Assembly (NCBI GenBank): GCA_024803745.1
Contig: JANJXV010000013.1
Location: 17,047,501-17,111,500, forward strand
Direction: 5' to 3'
Origin: Megascapheus bottae
Lineage: Eukaryota; Chordata; Mammalia; Rodentia; Geomyidae
DNA length: 64,000 bases
Numbering within the stretch: the first letter of the stretch is position 1; the number at the start of each line of letters is the position of its first letter. The notes under the pieces are model-generated. The model saw only the letters and a program-made list of their open reading frames with translations. It did no database searches and was not told the DNA's origin. This document shows, in pieces, positions 24,481 to 35,708 of the stretch. The position numbers and the translations under genes are program-made.

Positions 24481-25060
24481 TACTGTCCACTTGATTCTTA
24501 ATACACAGATGCTAATCACTCCTAAAAGAGACAACCTAATGACTCAGTTTAAACTTAGCTAGACAACTCTGACTTGTGTTTTCTCACTTCCCAATGAACT
24601 AATATAAAAACACAGAAAGTTTTACATATATACAGAGAAACCACTATCCATAACCCTTTTGTTCCAGTCACTCACAACAGTCCACTCATTAATAGGTCTT
24701 CTGTGTGCTTTTAAGGAATTAAATTCCTTAAACATGGTTGAGGCATATGTATGCATATGGTGGAGGCTTGTATCCAGACTTATCAAGTTGCTAGTCTGAA
24801 GGTGGAGAGACAAAGCATTGAAGTCTTCTTGCTCTTATCAGTACATTTTTTTTTATTATAGCCATGACTGTTCCAACAAATTCACGGTATTTTCCATTCT
24901 TGGATTTGCCTTGATATAATCCTTAAAATGAATCAGCCTCCAAATATATAATTGCCATGGTTCTGTTCTATTTTAAAAGCTGTGATTTTTACTTAATATT
25001 GACGTTAAAAGTTCACATTGAGAGCTTGCTTGCAGCAGAGATAGTCAATCAGATAATGTG
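24481..25060. other. Intergenic, no gene seen
   Basis: No coding signal. An 11-bp-arm palindrome lies at 24710-24732. Confidence 0.45.
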
Positions 25061-25064
25061 GCAT

Positions 25065-25310
25065 CCTGATTAATAAAGCAGTCTCTGGGCAGACTGCCTG
25101 GGCTTGCACCTCAGTTTCTCTGCTTACTGGCTATGTCACCTTGGGCAATCAATTTAATGTTTTCCAGACATTAGTGTCCCTTACTTGTGAGATAGAAATA
25201 ATAATTGCCTCTACCTTATAACATTATTTTGAGGACTCAATGAGTTAATGCTTGCAAAGTGCTTAGAACAGCAACAGCTCCACAAATGGGTTCCCTGTGT
25301 GTTAGCTTTT
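25065..25310 (+). mobile_element. MIR
   Basis: Sense MIR landmarks in order: gcagactgcctgggcttgca, ggctatgtcaccttgggcaa, then ctcaatgagttaatgcttgc and gtgcttagaacagcaacag. Confidence 0.85.
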
Positions 25311-25899
25311 AGTTCTGCAATAAAATAGCCAGTGCTGTAGGAGAGTGGCAGTGAGGATAGACGAGAAAAGAAACCTTAAGCTTCCTCATTGCAGAGAAGT
25401 TCCTTTTGCCTCAGGAGTCATCCTGACCCAGAAAGAGTGTCAGTGGTGTGACATTAGGCTGCTGTGTGTTCCCTGAAAATCCCAGGTTAATGCTAATAAT
25501 ACTCAGGGGACAGTGTCTGCAAATCTGCACTTTGACCTGCTTAAGCCTTAACTCAAACACATTCACTCAGACAAGTATGACTTACACTTGGGCAAAACTC
25601 AGTTTACTGGACCATTATTTTTCATTTTGTATGTGTGTGTGTGTGTGTGTGTTTTCCAAAATAAATGATTGATTTTCTTGCTCCTCTGGGAGCAAAGCAA
25701 GTAATAAACTTAAAATAGCTGTCTGTAAGACAAAACAAAACAAAAACCAAAAATCTTTTCAGACAACAGCCTTCTAACAGATATAGAACATCATTTATTC
25801 AGAACAGAAAGCCAAGTTTGCTTGTTTGCTGTCCTCCGAACGTTTTTATTTTCCAAATAATAAAGGCTGAGACTGGCCACTTTTCCATGGTCAACTGAA
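25311..25899. other. Intergenic, includes a (TG)n microsatellite
   Basis: A (TG)11 run lies at 25631-25652. The rest is unclassified. Confidence 0.6.
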
Positions 25900-25900
25900 G

Positions 25901-26136
25901 TTTTTGTTTGTTTGTTTTTTCCTGTGTCAGTCCTGGGGTTTGAACTTCGGGCTTGGACACTGTCTCTGAGCTAATACTCTCCTGCTTAAGCCACAGCTCC
26001 ACTTCTGGCTTTTTTGGTGGTTAGTTAGAAATAAGAGTCTCATAGACTTCCTGATCAGGCTGGCTTCCAACATCAATCTTCATATTTCAGCATCCTGAGT
26101 AGCTAGGATTACCCATGCCTGAGCTATGGGTACCTA
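25901..26136 (-). mobile_element. B1-ID composite SINE, first of a tandem pair
   Basis: Antisense ID part (ctaatactctcctgcttaag) and antisense B1 part (tcctgagtagctaggattac). It abuts a second element in the same direction. Confidence 0.85.
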
Positions 26137-26388
26137 GTGTTTTTTGTTTTGTTTTGTTTTTGGTGGGTCATGGGGCTTGAACTCAGCCTGGGCGCTGTCC
26201 CTGAGCTCTTTAGCTCAAGGTTACCTCCCTACCCTTGAGCCAAGCCCCACTTCCCATTTTCTAGAGGTTAATTGGAAATAAAAGTCTTAGGTCCTTTTGT
26301 GCCCTGCTGGCTTTGAACCTTGATCCTCAGATCTCAGCCTCTTCATTAGCTAGGATTACAGACATGAGCCGCCATGCCCAGCATGGAT
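26137..26388 (-). mobile_element. B1-ID composite SINE, second of a tandem pair
   Basis: T-rich tail, antisense ID part (gggcgctgtccctgagctct) and antisense B1 end (gctaggattacagacatgag). Imperfect direct repeats of a ggatacttagttttt-like word flank it, suggesting insertion next to, or in the tail of, the first. Confidence 0.85.
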
Positions 26389-27875
26389 ACTTAGTTTTTA
26401 TCTAAAGTTTTAGAGAGGATAATGTTTTTTTCCTAGGGATAAGTAAAGGAGACTGGGACTGGCAAGCACGAAGTCTGAGTGCCACCCATGCTTGCTCTCT
26501 GAGATTAACTTGGAGTAAGATTTGCAAATTTAGAGAGGTTGTGCTAGAAATTCTGCATGGCATAAAGATCTTTCTTGTTGGTCTGATCAGCATACACACT
26601 GAACACCTGAGACATCTTACGTGCACTCACGTACACACACTTCCACTCACAGTACTCACATCTCCAGGTCACGTCCTCTTGGTCAGGACATGTGCTTTTC
26701 ACAGGTCCAAGGTGTTAAGAATTAAGATTGTGGTACGGTGAAGGGCTTGGTTTCATTCAGAAAAGAGGGCTTTCGGGTTGACTGTGATGAAACTAAAACT
26801 GAAACTCAAAGCTTGTCAACAAAATTCATGAGGGCAGGGAGCAAAACTAGGAATAGCTTCCTGCTGGCATCTAATATTTATCTATAAATTAATTTCTTTG
26901 AAGTCTGTTAATGTGGAGTGTTAAATTCTACCTGATTCTGGGATATTAGAATCAAGAAAGATTTAATTTCAACCAGTGCCCAATATGAATTCAACCAATG
27001 CCTCCTGTAGGGTAGGCAGTGTCCTGGACATTGGGCTAGAGATGACAGAGACCTTACCTTGTGACAGTCCAATAGAAGAAATGAGACTTACCGTACATGC
27101 AATAGATCAACCCCAGAGCAACACAAGACTGTTAATTCCTAGCAGAACTTTGTCTAGACAAACACATTCATTTTACTAGTAAGTAGCACATATTAGAAAT
27201 TTTAAGTAACTTTCTTATGTTACCACAAGCAAATAATAGGCCAGTTTTTCTGTTACTTGCTCCATTGTTTTTTTACTAGTGCTCTGAAACTTGATAAAAA
27301 AATGTTTTAGCAGAGTCTTAATTGTATTTGAGTTGTGTCCAGAACTGTGACCCCACAACTGACAAGGTCACAACGGCTGATGAAGTCGTGATTACTCAGG
27401 AAGTGTTCTGTTCACCAACTTTATGAAAGGAGCAGAGACAATACTCCAGGTAATGAAAATCTAAACCTTTGATACTAACTCATGGTATTAAAAACCTGGC
27501 ATGAAAAAGTACCAGTTTCTGAGTTCTTGCGTTTTCTTTTCCATTTTAACTTCCCTTCTTGTATAATTTTGCATCTCAAGGGCATACATTTTCATTTCAG
27601 CCAGCAAGAAAAGGTCAGCTTCTTCAGGTATTTTTGAGTCTTCATATTCTCAGACAGAATTGTTGAAAGGTTTGGATATATTTCTAAGGGTTTAAAAAAC
27701 TATTCCAGATCACTCAATCATCAGACATTTATTTCAAGAAAAAGTGTTTTTAAAATATCCTGCTCTTTTCCAAATATTAAGCAGATCGTCGACCTTAAAT
27801 CTGCCTAGCTGAACTATCAAACAGTTACTTGATGGCCAAAAATGAAAATTAAAAAAAAAATCCAGAGAGAAATAG
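26389..27875. other. Intergenic, no gene seen
   Basis: About 1.5 kb of unclassified DNA. Short open frames at 26402-26741 and 26976-27179 show no recognisable domain. Confidence 0.45.
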
Positions 27876-27884
27876 CAATAGCTA

Positions 27885-28270
27885 TTGTATTTCCCCGCCT
27901 AGGGCTGCTGTAATGAGCTACCACAGACTGGATTGCTTAAACAAATTTTACTCTCTCAAATTGCTGGAAGGTGGAAGTCTAAAATCATGATGTCAGCACA
28001 GCCATGTTCCTTCTCAACCCTTCCTTGCTTCTCTGCTTCTGGTGGCTCTTGGAAATTCCGTAGCATTTCTCAGGTTATAGTTAACAATACTGTCTAATTC
28101 TGCCTTCATTTTTGTATCTTTTCTTCTTTACTGCTCTTCTACCTATAGGGGCACAAGTCATCAACTGTGTAACTCACTCTAAACTCAAATGACTTCTTCT
28201 CTACATACATAACCCACTACATCTATAAACCCTATGTTGCTATTGAGAAGTTGCAGGTGACAGGCCATGA
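27885..28270. mobile_element. Ancient mammalian interspersed repeat, family not identified
   Basis: Begins gggctgctgtaatgagctac and continues with a gcttaaacaaattttact and an attgctggaaggtggaagtc stretch. This order is typical of an old, widely shared mammalian repeat whose name I cannot assign with confidence. Confidence 0.5.
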
Positions 28271-28720
28271 TTTAAGGCTCAACCCATGATAGCTATCATT
28301 GTTAGTATGATTCTATGTTGATAAGATCAGCAGTAAATATATAATAGTGAAGAAAGGCTTAACTTTATTTCTCTGTGGACAAGTTTTTCCTATCTTGCTG
28401 CTGTTTCTTCTTTACAGTTCTATTTCCTTTCTTGAATTTATCCATAACCAGAACATTCATTTGCATTCTATCTTCCATTTCAGATGATTCCTTAGCATAT
28501 GATACTGTCTCTTATGTGATTGCCAGACCCTGCTCTCATGCCCTTCTGAGCACCCACACCCATATGGATCTGAGTATTACCCTTTATGACACATATATTG
28601 TACTATCTTGGATGTTGAATTATCAGCAATAAACATGAGAGAGTCTCTACCCTCTATAGTGTGAATACCCTAATTGGCAGAGAGAATGGGTGATGGGAAG
28701 AAATCAAAACCAAGAAAGCA
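28271..28720. other. Intergenic, no gene seen
   Basis: Unclassified sequence. An open frame at 28375-28632 has no family resemblance. Confidence 0.45.
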
Positions 28721-28721
28721 A

Positions 28722-28800
28722 CTACTTAACATCTAGAACCATGTCTGGCACATGGTAGATGTTCTGTAAGTATTTGTGATTTGTGACAGTTTTCTGAGTT
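28722..28800 (+). mobile_element. MIR or L2 3-prime end fragment
   Basis: Contains tctggcacatggtagatgtt followed by a gtaagtatttgtgatttgtg stretch, the shared MIR/L2-like tail motif. Confidence 0.5.
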
Positions 28801-28939
28801 TGATGACTGAAGTGAAAGAAATAGATTGATGTGGAATGGAGCATCAAGACCAAGCCAGTGTGGGAGTCTCCTTGAGAAGAAAGATATTGTTTTGGCTGAT
28901 CTAGGAAGAAAGAGGGGTTGACTGGGGAAGCAGGCCCCA

Positions 28940-29260
28940 GGTTGAGGAAGGAGCAAAACACATAATCAGTAAACAGATAACAAGCTGATAGAACAAGATG
29001 AGCAAGAGGGAAGGTAGTATAAATGGTATGAGGAAGATAGAGAAGAGGTTGGTCCCAGTACAGTACATGCTAGACAGGACAGATCAATTCAGAATTGGGG
29101 TTTAATTCTTGTTCAAATTGGGAGCCATTTGAGCAGTAAACAATAAATGGATGTGATTTAATGCAGGCATCAGTAGATCACCATGGCTGTTTTGAGGAGA
29201 AAGGATGGCAGAAGGTAAGAATAGAAGGACATGCAACCCATTAGGATGTTTTAGCTCAGG
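28940..29260 (-). mobile_element. L2 LINE relic
   Basis: Antisense L2 word order (an attgggagccatttgagcag block, then gtagatcaccatggctgttt), diverged. Confidence 0.55.
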
Positions 29261-29543
29261 ACAGGTTACAGTGCAAATAATATTGTCTCTACAACACCTG
29301 GCATAACCAGGAGAGGACTAGTTTTCTCAAAGCTTCGGGGCTCATTTACTCCAAGACTCATTCTTTAACCTGTCTCAGCAATATATAATATCTTTTCAAG
29401 GTCTTTCATGGTGTAAAAATATTGAAAAGCACTGATCTAGTGACTTTTATGCTTAACCGTCATACTGCTTTGCACACTTCCTATGTTCGAAGATTTTTTT
29501 CTGCTGTGGTGACCAGCTACCAAAACTAAATACTTTTTAAAAT

Positions 29544-29691
29544 GAGCTATCTTGTTAAAAATTTGGGCTTTTGAAAATTTTTATTGGAATCACATCAAAC
29601 TTGTACATAATTGAGAAGATTGAAGGTATTTTTATAGTATTTGGAATTTGCATTCAAGAACAGGCTATATCGTTCTATTTCTTCTCCTTTT
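29544..29691 (-). mobile_element. Copy of the 22.0-kb L1-like segment
   Basis: About 148 bp, roughly 93 per cent identical by eye to 22014-22161. Same direction. Confidence 0.6.
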
Positions 29692-29819
29692 AGTGAACTT
29701 TGCATGCTAGCATTCACACTCTGTGTATGTCCCTCCAGGGTTTTATTTGACTGGTCAGTAGAACACAACAGAAGTGAGAGTATACCACTTCTAAGATGGT
29801 GTTGTAAAAGATGGTGGCA

Positions 29820-30125
29820 TATGTCTTAGATCACTCACTCTAGGTAGCCAGCAGACACTTCTCAAGAATACTCAGATGTCCTTATGGAGGGAATTGCGTG
29901 CTGAGGAGCTGAGGCTAGCCAGCCAATAAAGCAGTCTCAAAAGAAGCCCCAGTTGAGCCTTAGGAGGATGCAGTATCATGAGACATCCTTAATGAGAACC
30001 ATTCACCTAAGCTGTTTCCAGATTGCTAATGCCTAGAAACCGTGAAACTATATCCGTTTATTGTTCAAAGTTGCTCAGTGTGGTATCATTTGCTTCATGA
30101 CAATAGATAGAGTCTTACCATCCCA
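29820..30125 (+). mobile_element. Possible MLT1/MaLR-type LTR fragment
   Basis: The end (a cctagaaaccgtgaaactat region, then gttgctcagtgtggtatcat and gacaatagatagagt) resembles the 3-prime end of MLT1-type LTRs. The 5-prime limit is uncertain. Confidence 0.4.
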
Positions 30126-30800
30126 ACATAGAAACCATTAACTACCCCCCCACCCTTGCAGTTTAGGCAAAAGCAGATAAGCTTTGCCATTCTGAACCAA
30201 GTGACTGAAAGTTCAGTTGAAGAAAGAATAACTTGAAGATGGGCATGCTGCAGAATGGATTCTGGTGACTAGGATGGAGGGATATTCAGCTCTGAGAGGA
30301 GGCAGAGGTAAATTGCTAGTGGTGAAGTTGAGCCAGCCTCTAGGGGTCATGTAAGACAGCTGTGTCTGCCTCTGGTGTGCAGGCAATGGAGAAGTCACCT
30401 TTGCAGCTGTCTGCTCATAGGTGAATATTGTTCCTGATTACTTGACCTTCCAAATGAATTTACTCTAGGATATCCTTCTATATGTTTTGCCTAACCTATG
30501 TAGAGGGTTCTAGGTCTTCACAATTAAGAATTCAGATTGGCATATAAGTCTTTGAAGAAAGCAAGTCTCAGAAGGACGACATCAACTCAATGAGGCCCAA
30601 CTGATGTGGAAATGCACTCACTGCTAACAAGAAGTAGAGCAGGAGGAGGTGACAAGCCTGGCTCCACTGCACGAAAACCCTTGAGACCATAGTCTTTGTT
30701 GCATGTCTGTTTCCTCTTCTAGTAGGTCACACTTTGGCTATGGCAGTTCCAATAATTGAATTAGGCATGACAACGGTCTGAAGTAGACTGCTCTATATTC
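30126..30800. other. Intergenic, no gene seen
   Basis: Unclassified; a C run at about 30146. No coding signal. Confidence 0.45.
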
Positions 30801-30807
30801 CTTGTGC

Positions 30808-31010
30808 CCCTCTTTTTTTTTTTGCCAGTCCTGGGGCTTGAACTTAGAGACTGAACACTGCCCTTGGGCTTTCTCAAGGCTAGTGCTCTAGCATTAGAGC
30901 CACAGCCCCATTTCCAGCTTTTTTTTTCTATGTATATGGTACCAAGGAATCGAACCCGGGTCTTCATGCATGCTAGGCAAGCACTCTACCACTAAGCCAA
31001 ACTCCCAGCC
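30808..31010 (-). mobile_element. ID-like dimeric SINE
   Basis: T-run, antisense second monomer, then antisense first monomer ending catgctaggcaagcactcta. Similar CCCCTCTTTTTTT-like words at both ends look like target-site duplications. Confidence 0.9.
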
Positions 31011-31019
31011 CTCCCCTCT

Positions 31020-31252
31020 TTTTTTTAATGGTAGTACTAAGACTTTGAGTTCAAGGCCTGGTACTTGCTCAGCTTACTTACTCAGCTGGTGCTCTACTAC
31101 TTGAACTAGGCATCTAGTCTTGCTAATTGCTGACTATTATGGAGAAAGAATTTCACAGACTTTTCTGTCCAGGCTGTTCTTGACCTATAATTTTCCAACC
31201 TCAGCCTCCTGAGTGCATAGATTACAGAAGTGAGCCATCAGCATCAGACATC
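31020..31252 (-). mobile_element. B1-ID composite SINE, older copy
   Basis: Antisense ID part (cagctggtgctctactactt) and antisense B1 part (cctcagcctcctgagtgcat), next to the younger dimer. Confidence 0.75.
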
Positions 31253-31940
31253 TGGAGTCCCTTTTGTAGAGTGAGGGACCTTACTGAGGGTTTCTCCAGC
31301 CATTTCCTCTGTGTCTCATTGATATCATTTGCTCAGATGATCCTTCTTTAACCAGACACCAGTAAGAAGGATTTTGGTAATACCTTACTGTGACTGTCTC
31401 AGGATAATTTTACCTCGAGGATCTGTGGAAGGAGCCAGCATTCCACAAAGTAACTGGCCAGGTGGAAGCAATAATATTAGTATTTTAATTGACGGAGATG
31501 AATAGATGCTGAGTAAGGAACCAGTGTTATCTGCTGCAGGATGTCATCACAGACAGATGGTGGTAGTTATTTCTATGAAGGTAATAGAGTGGGGACCAAT
31601 AGCGGCAAGTACATTAGGCATTATGCACAGAAAACAAGAGGAGTTGCTGGTGAATTGGATTCAGAGGAAGGAAAGGGAAAGGGAAAAGGGAATGATGCAT
31701 TAGTTCTGACTACCCTCTGGGCAGCTCAGCATGTGTATACAGAGCTAAGAGGAGGATTCTAGTTGATGTCACAAGCCAGAGATCATCAGCATATAAAAAG
31801 AATTTAAAACTATAATATTGAAAGAAATTCCTTCCTGGAAACAGTAGTGATAAAAGAATAGAGGCCTGAGAACCAAGCTCTGGCAGGTTTCAGCAGTTAG
31901 ATGTCAGAATGCTGGGGGAAAGGCATTGCAGGAGAATGAA
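31253..31940. other. Intergenic, no gene seen
   Basis: Unclassified mixed-composition sequence. Confidence 0.45.
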
Positions 31941-31944
31941 AAAG

Positions 31945-32145
31945 ACAATAGTGATGATGCACACTTGTAACTCCAGCTATTCTGGGGGCAGAGGCAGGAG
32001 AATGGAGACTTTGAGGCTAGACCCCATAGAAACGTAATGAGACCCCGTCTCACTCTCCAGGGAGGAGAGGCGGCTGCATGACTCAACGGGTAGACTTCCC
32101 TGGCACAAGAGAGTAATCCTCTGGACCATGATACAAAATGAAAAG
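31945..32145 (+). mobile_element. Old B1/ID-like SINE
   Basis: A B1-like block (cacacttgtaactccagcta ... gaggcaggagaatgg) followed by a degenerate ID-like block (ctgcatgactcaacgggtag). Confidence 0.6.
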
Positions 32146-33760
32146 AGATTCATTTTGAATAGAAAAACTCAACAAGGCAAATCTCAGAGAGCATAGATAG
32201 CCAACTTTTTTCTCTCCCATCTCTACAGATCCCAATTTCCTACCCTGACCCAGACCACTCCACCTTAGAGGGCTGTAGATTAAGTTAGCCTTCACATTCT
32301 GCATGTTAACTTGCATTTGTGCCCAAAGTTTCCTATAATAGATTTACTTCCAGGGAGTTTCACTTCCAATGGAACCTAATAGCCACTGGAGACTGAAGAA
32401 AGACAGGAACATAATTGAAGGAAAAAATGAAACACTTTAGAAAACCTACTTTTTATTCTTGCATAATGTTTGTGAGACATTTTTCTCATAAATGTCATAG
32501 CAAAGGTTATAAAAATCCCACAAAATAAGCACCTAGTAAATCATTTAATTCTCCAAACATTTTAAAACAAAAAATTAACAAATCTCTAATGTACTTAAAG
32601 CAGAGCACACATATTATTTTACTTTAAATAGAACTATTTCAAGTAGGACAACTGATACACAGTGATCTTGATATTTTAGATCTAACAAGCATGTGTTTTT
32701 ATTTTAATCAATGGGGGTTAAGGTTACAATGTAAAGGGCACATTCTTCAAAATGAAACCTTCAAAGCCCATATATTCAACTACACTTTATTGAAGTCAAT
32801 ACTTTTTTAAAATAAAAATTCCGTGTTCTGAGCCTTATGTGTTTCTTTTTCATTCAACAAACCATTCTTTGCTTTAAAAAGGTCTAAACCTTTAAAAAAT
32901 GCAAAAATAAACCCTCACTCTGGCTCACTGCAGGGCCTTGATGAATCTGAAGGTGTCTGCTCCTTTGGGAAACTAACCTTATTCCATAGGGAACAAAATA
33001 TTTCAAATGAAAACATACGAACTAACTCAGCCAACTTTATTTACAGCATCCACTTGGATGGAAGAATGTTCTTTTCATATTACAAAAGAGAAAGCCATAT
33101 TACTTCTTTAATTGATCAAGAACAGAGAAGAGATTTCCCAAAGTAAACAGAAGAGATTATTTCATGGGGGGGGGTGTAGAAGGAAGGGAGGCCGGAGAGA
33201 CAATGAGACAGAGAGACAGAGACAGAGAGTACATGTAAGCAAGTGAGAGCACATGCTTTGGGGAGTTAAATGAAAAGGAGAGCAAAGTCATAAAACATTT
33301 TTGTGCTAGATAGTAGCACTTACTTTACAGTTTATTTTTTAATGGAATGGGAATGCATATCCAGTTAGTGGAAAATCTCCCTGTAAAATCTGAATTTTGA
33401 TGAGTTGCTGCTAGAGAAATGAGGGTCTTTTGTTGAGAAAAGAAAATTCTTGCCTATGGACATGAGCAGCAGAAGTGCTGAAGAGAAACAGGAAAGGATG
33501 AACCCCATGAGAAACCCAGGATAGAAAGAGTATACAGTTTACAGTAAGATCCTTCATTTCTTAAGTAGAACTGGATTAGTAAAATAATAATGTAATCACC
33601 GGGCTTCAATCAATTCTGTAGCAAGCTATATATAGTTTGGGGGTATAGGTTTGGTTTTGATTTTCCTTCAGTAGTCCAGGGGATCCTAAATATCTCCAGT
33701 ACAGTGTATATAAAATTTGAAAAGCCTACCAGACAATTCTGATATAAGATTCATAGGGAA
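32146..33760. other. Intergenic, no gene seen
   Basis: AT-rich sequence; a short GA-rich patch lies at about 33165-33235. No coding signal. Confidence 0.45.
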
Positions 33761-33766
33761 GCATGT

Positions 33767-34015
33767 TGTGTAGCAGTTCAGTTTTCATCTCTGGAGTCTC
33801 ACTAATGTGGGTTTAAATCTCTGTTTCATTGTTTACAGGCTGTGTGACCTTGAGCAGGTGACTGAGGCCTCAGGGTTTAAGTGTCCCCATCTTTAAAAAT
33901 CATTAGGATAACAATAACAATTTCAGATGCTTTGGGTGACAATTAAAATAAAAACACATTAAGCATGGCATACAGTATGTGGTACAGAGTAATAAGTATT
34001 GGCTATAAATGGCTG
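33767..34015 (+). mobile_element. MIR, nearly full length
   Basis: Sense MIR: catctctggagtctcactaa, gctgtgtgaccttgagcagg, then a ctgaggcctcagggtttaag block. Confidence 0.88.
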
Positions 34016-34214
34016 CCTGGGCCAGACTAGAAAGACCACATGAGACACAAATGTATATCCTCATATGCAGACAACAAAATCAGTCATAGATCTGATTGTA
34101 TCAATCAGGGTTAGGGAAGGCCGAATGCCAACACTGCCCTTACTATCTTGGTCTACTTAGAAAGTGAGCTCTGGGCTCTCATTTGGGCCTATGTACAAAG
34201 GGGAGGGTGGTGAA

Positions 34215-34425
34215 GGATTAAGAGTCACATTAGACCATCTTTTCTTCCGACTAGCTATATGAACTTGGGCAGGCTACTTTGTTTCTGTGCTTAGGTTTCC
34301 TCAGTTAAAATTGAGTGTAATAACATCTTCCTCATAGGATTGTTATGAAGATGACATGAGTTAAGATGTTTAGAACATTAAGAGAGTCTGGCACATAGCA
34401 TGAGCTATAAATAAACAATGGTAAA
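34215..34425 (+). mobile_element. MIR
   Basis: Sense MIR: tatatgaacttgggcaggct, ctcataggattgttatgaag, then agtctggcacatagcatgag. Confidence 0.85.
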
Positions 34426-34479
34426 AATAAGTATAATAATTATAATAAGTTGAAATAAAACTCTTAAGATTCCAGACTA

Positions 34480-35462
34480 TGTTTTAATTTTTGTCAAAGT
34501 AGTGTATATAGGGGTTGCAGTTACATTTGTCAGGTAGTAGGTGTATTACTTTTCACACATTGAGACCCCTTATCATGTTTTTGTCCCCATTTCCCTTTCC
34601 CAACTCCCTCCTAATCAGCTTGTTTTCTCCCCTTCCCTTTCCTATTTCAAATAAATAAATGTATATACAATATACCAGTTAACAAAGTCAGATACAGTAA
34701 CAATATGATATTAACCAAAGGGAAAAAGAAAAGAGAAATAACAGTACATTAAGAACAACAATCATAAAAGATAAAGCTCTTGTTTCCATATCCTCAAGAT
34801 CCTTTCATTAAGTCTCATCCTATATGACCTTATGTATCTAGGTTTTGCGCTATTGTAATCCTCCGCTAGGAGAGTCCTAGATGTGTACTAATTATTACAA
34901 ATGAGGGAAACCTTTGAGCCTATGATCCTTTGAATATGGCTTACTTCACTTAATATGATTTTTTTTCAGGTCTTTCCATTTCCTTACAAATGGGGCGATG
35001 TCATTCTTTCTGATGGCAGCATAGAATTCCATTGTGTATAAGTACCACAGCTTCTTGATCCATTCATCTACTGAGGAGAATATGGGTTAGTTCCGTATCT
35101 TAGCTAAGGTAAATAATGCTGCAGTGAACATTGTTGTGCTAGTGGCTTTAGTATGTCCCTGTTTCTGGACATTTGGGTAAATGCCAAGGAGTGGGATTGC
35201 TGGGTCACAGACGAGCTCTATGTTTAGTCTTTTGAGGAATCACCATACTGCTTCCCATAGTGGTTGAATGAGTTTACACTCAGTCTCTCACCAACAGTGT
35301 AGTAATGATTCCTCCTGGTCACATCCCCTCCCCCCCAACATCTGTTATTAGATTTTTTGATAATGGTCATTCTAACTGGAATGAGGTAGAATCTCAAAGT
35401 TGTTTTGATTTGCATTTCTTTTATGACCAGATATGTTGAACATTTCTTCATGTGTCTATAGG
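34480..35462 (-). mobile_element. Rodent LINE-1 3-prime UTR and ORF2 C-terminus
   Basis: Same L1 lineage as 17915-18560 but extending further into ORF2 (to about 35460). The antisense landmarks gtagtgtatataggggttgc, tagaattccattgtgtataa and gccaaggagtgggattgctg are in order. Frames are broken. A SINE lies immediately beyond its end. Confidence 0.88.
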
Positions 35463-35469
35463 CCAGATT

Positions 35470-35708
35470 CTATATTTTCTTTCTGGTCCATTGTGGGGCT
35501 TGAACTCTGAGTCTGGGTTCTATCCCCAAGCTCTTCAGCTCAAGGCTACTGCCCTATCCCTGGAACCACAGCCCCACTTCCATTTTTGTAGTGGTTAATT
35601 GGAGATAAGAGTCGCACAGATTTTAGTGCCCGGGCTGGCTTTGAACTGCAATTCGATCTCAGCCTCCTGAGTAGGATTACAGGTAGAGCCACTGTGCCTG
35701 ACTCTATT
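35470..35708 (-). mobile_element. B1-ID composite SINE
   Basis: Antisense ID part (gctcttcagctcaaggctac) and antisense B1 part (tctcagcctcctgagtagga), with a small deletion in the B1 box. Confidence 0.88.
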
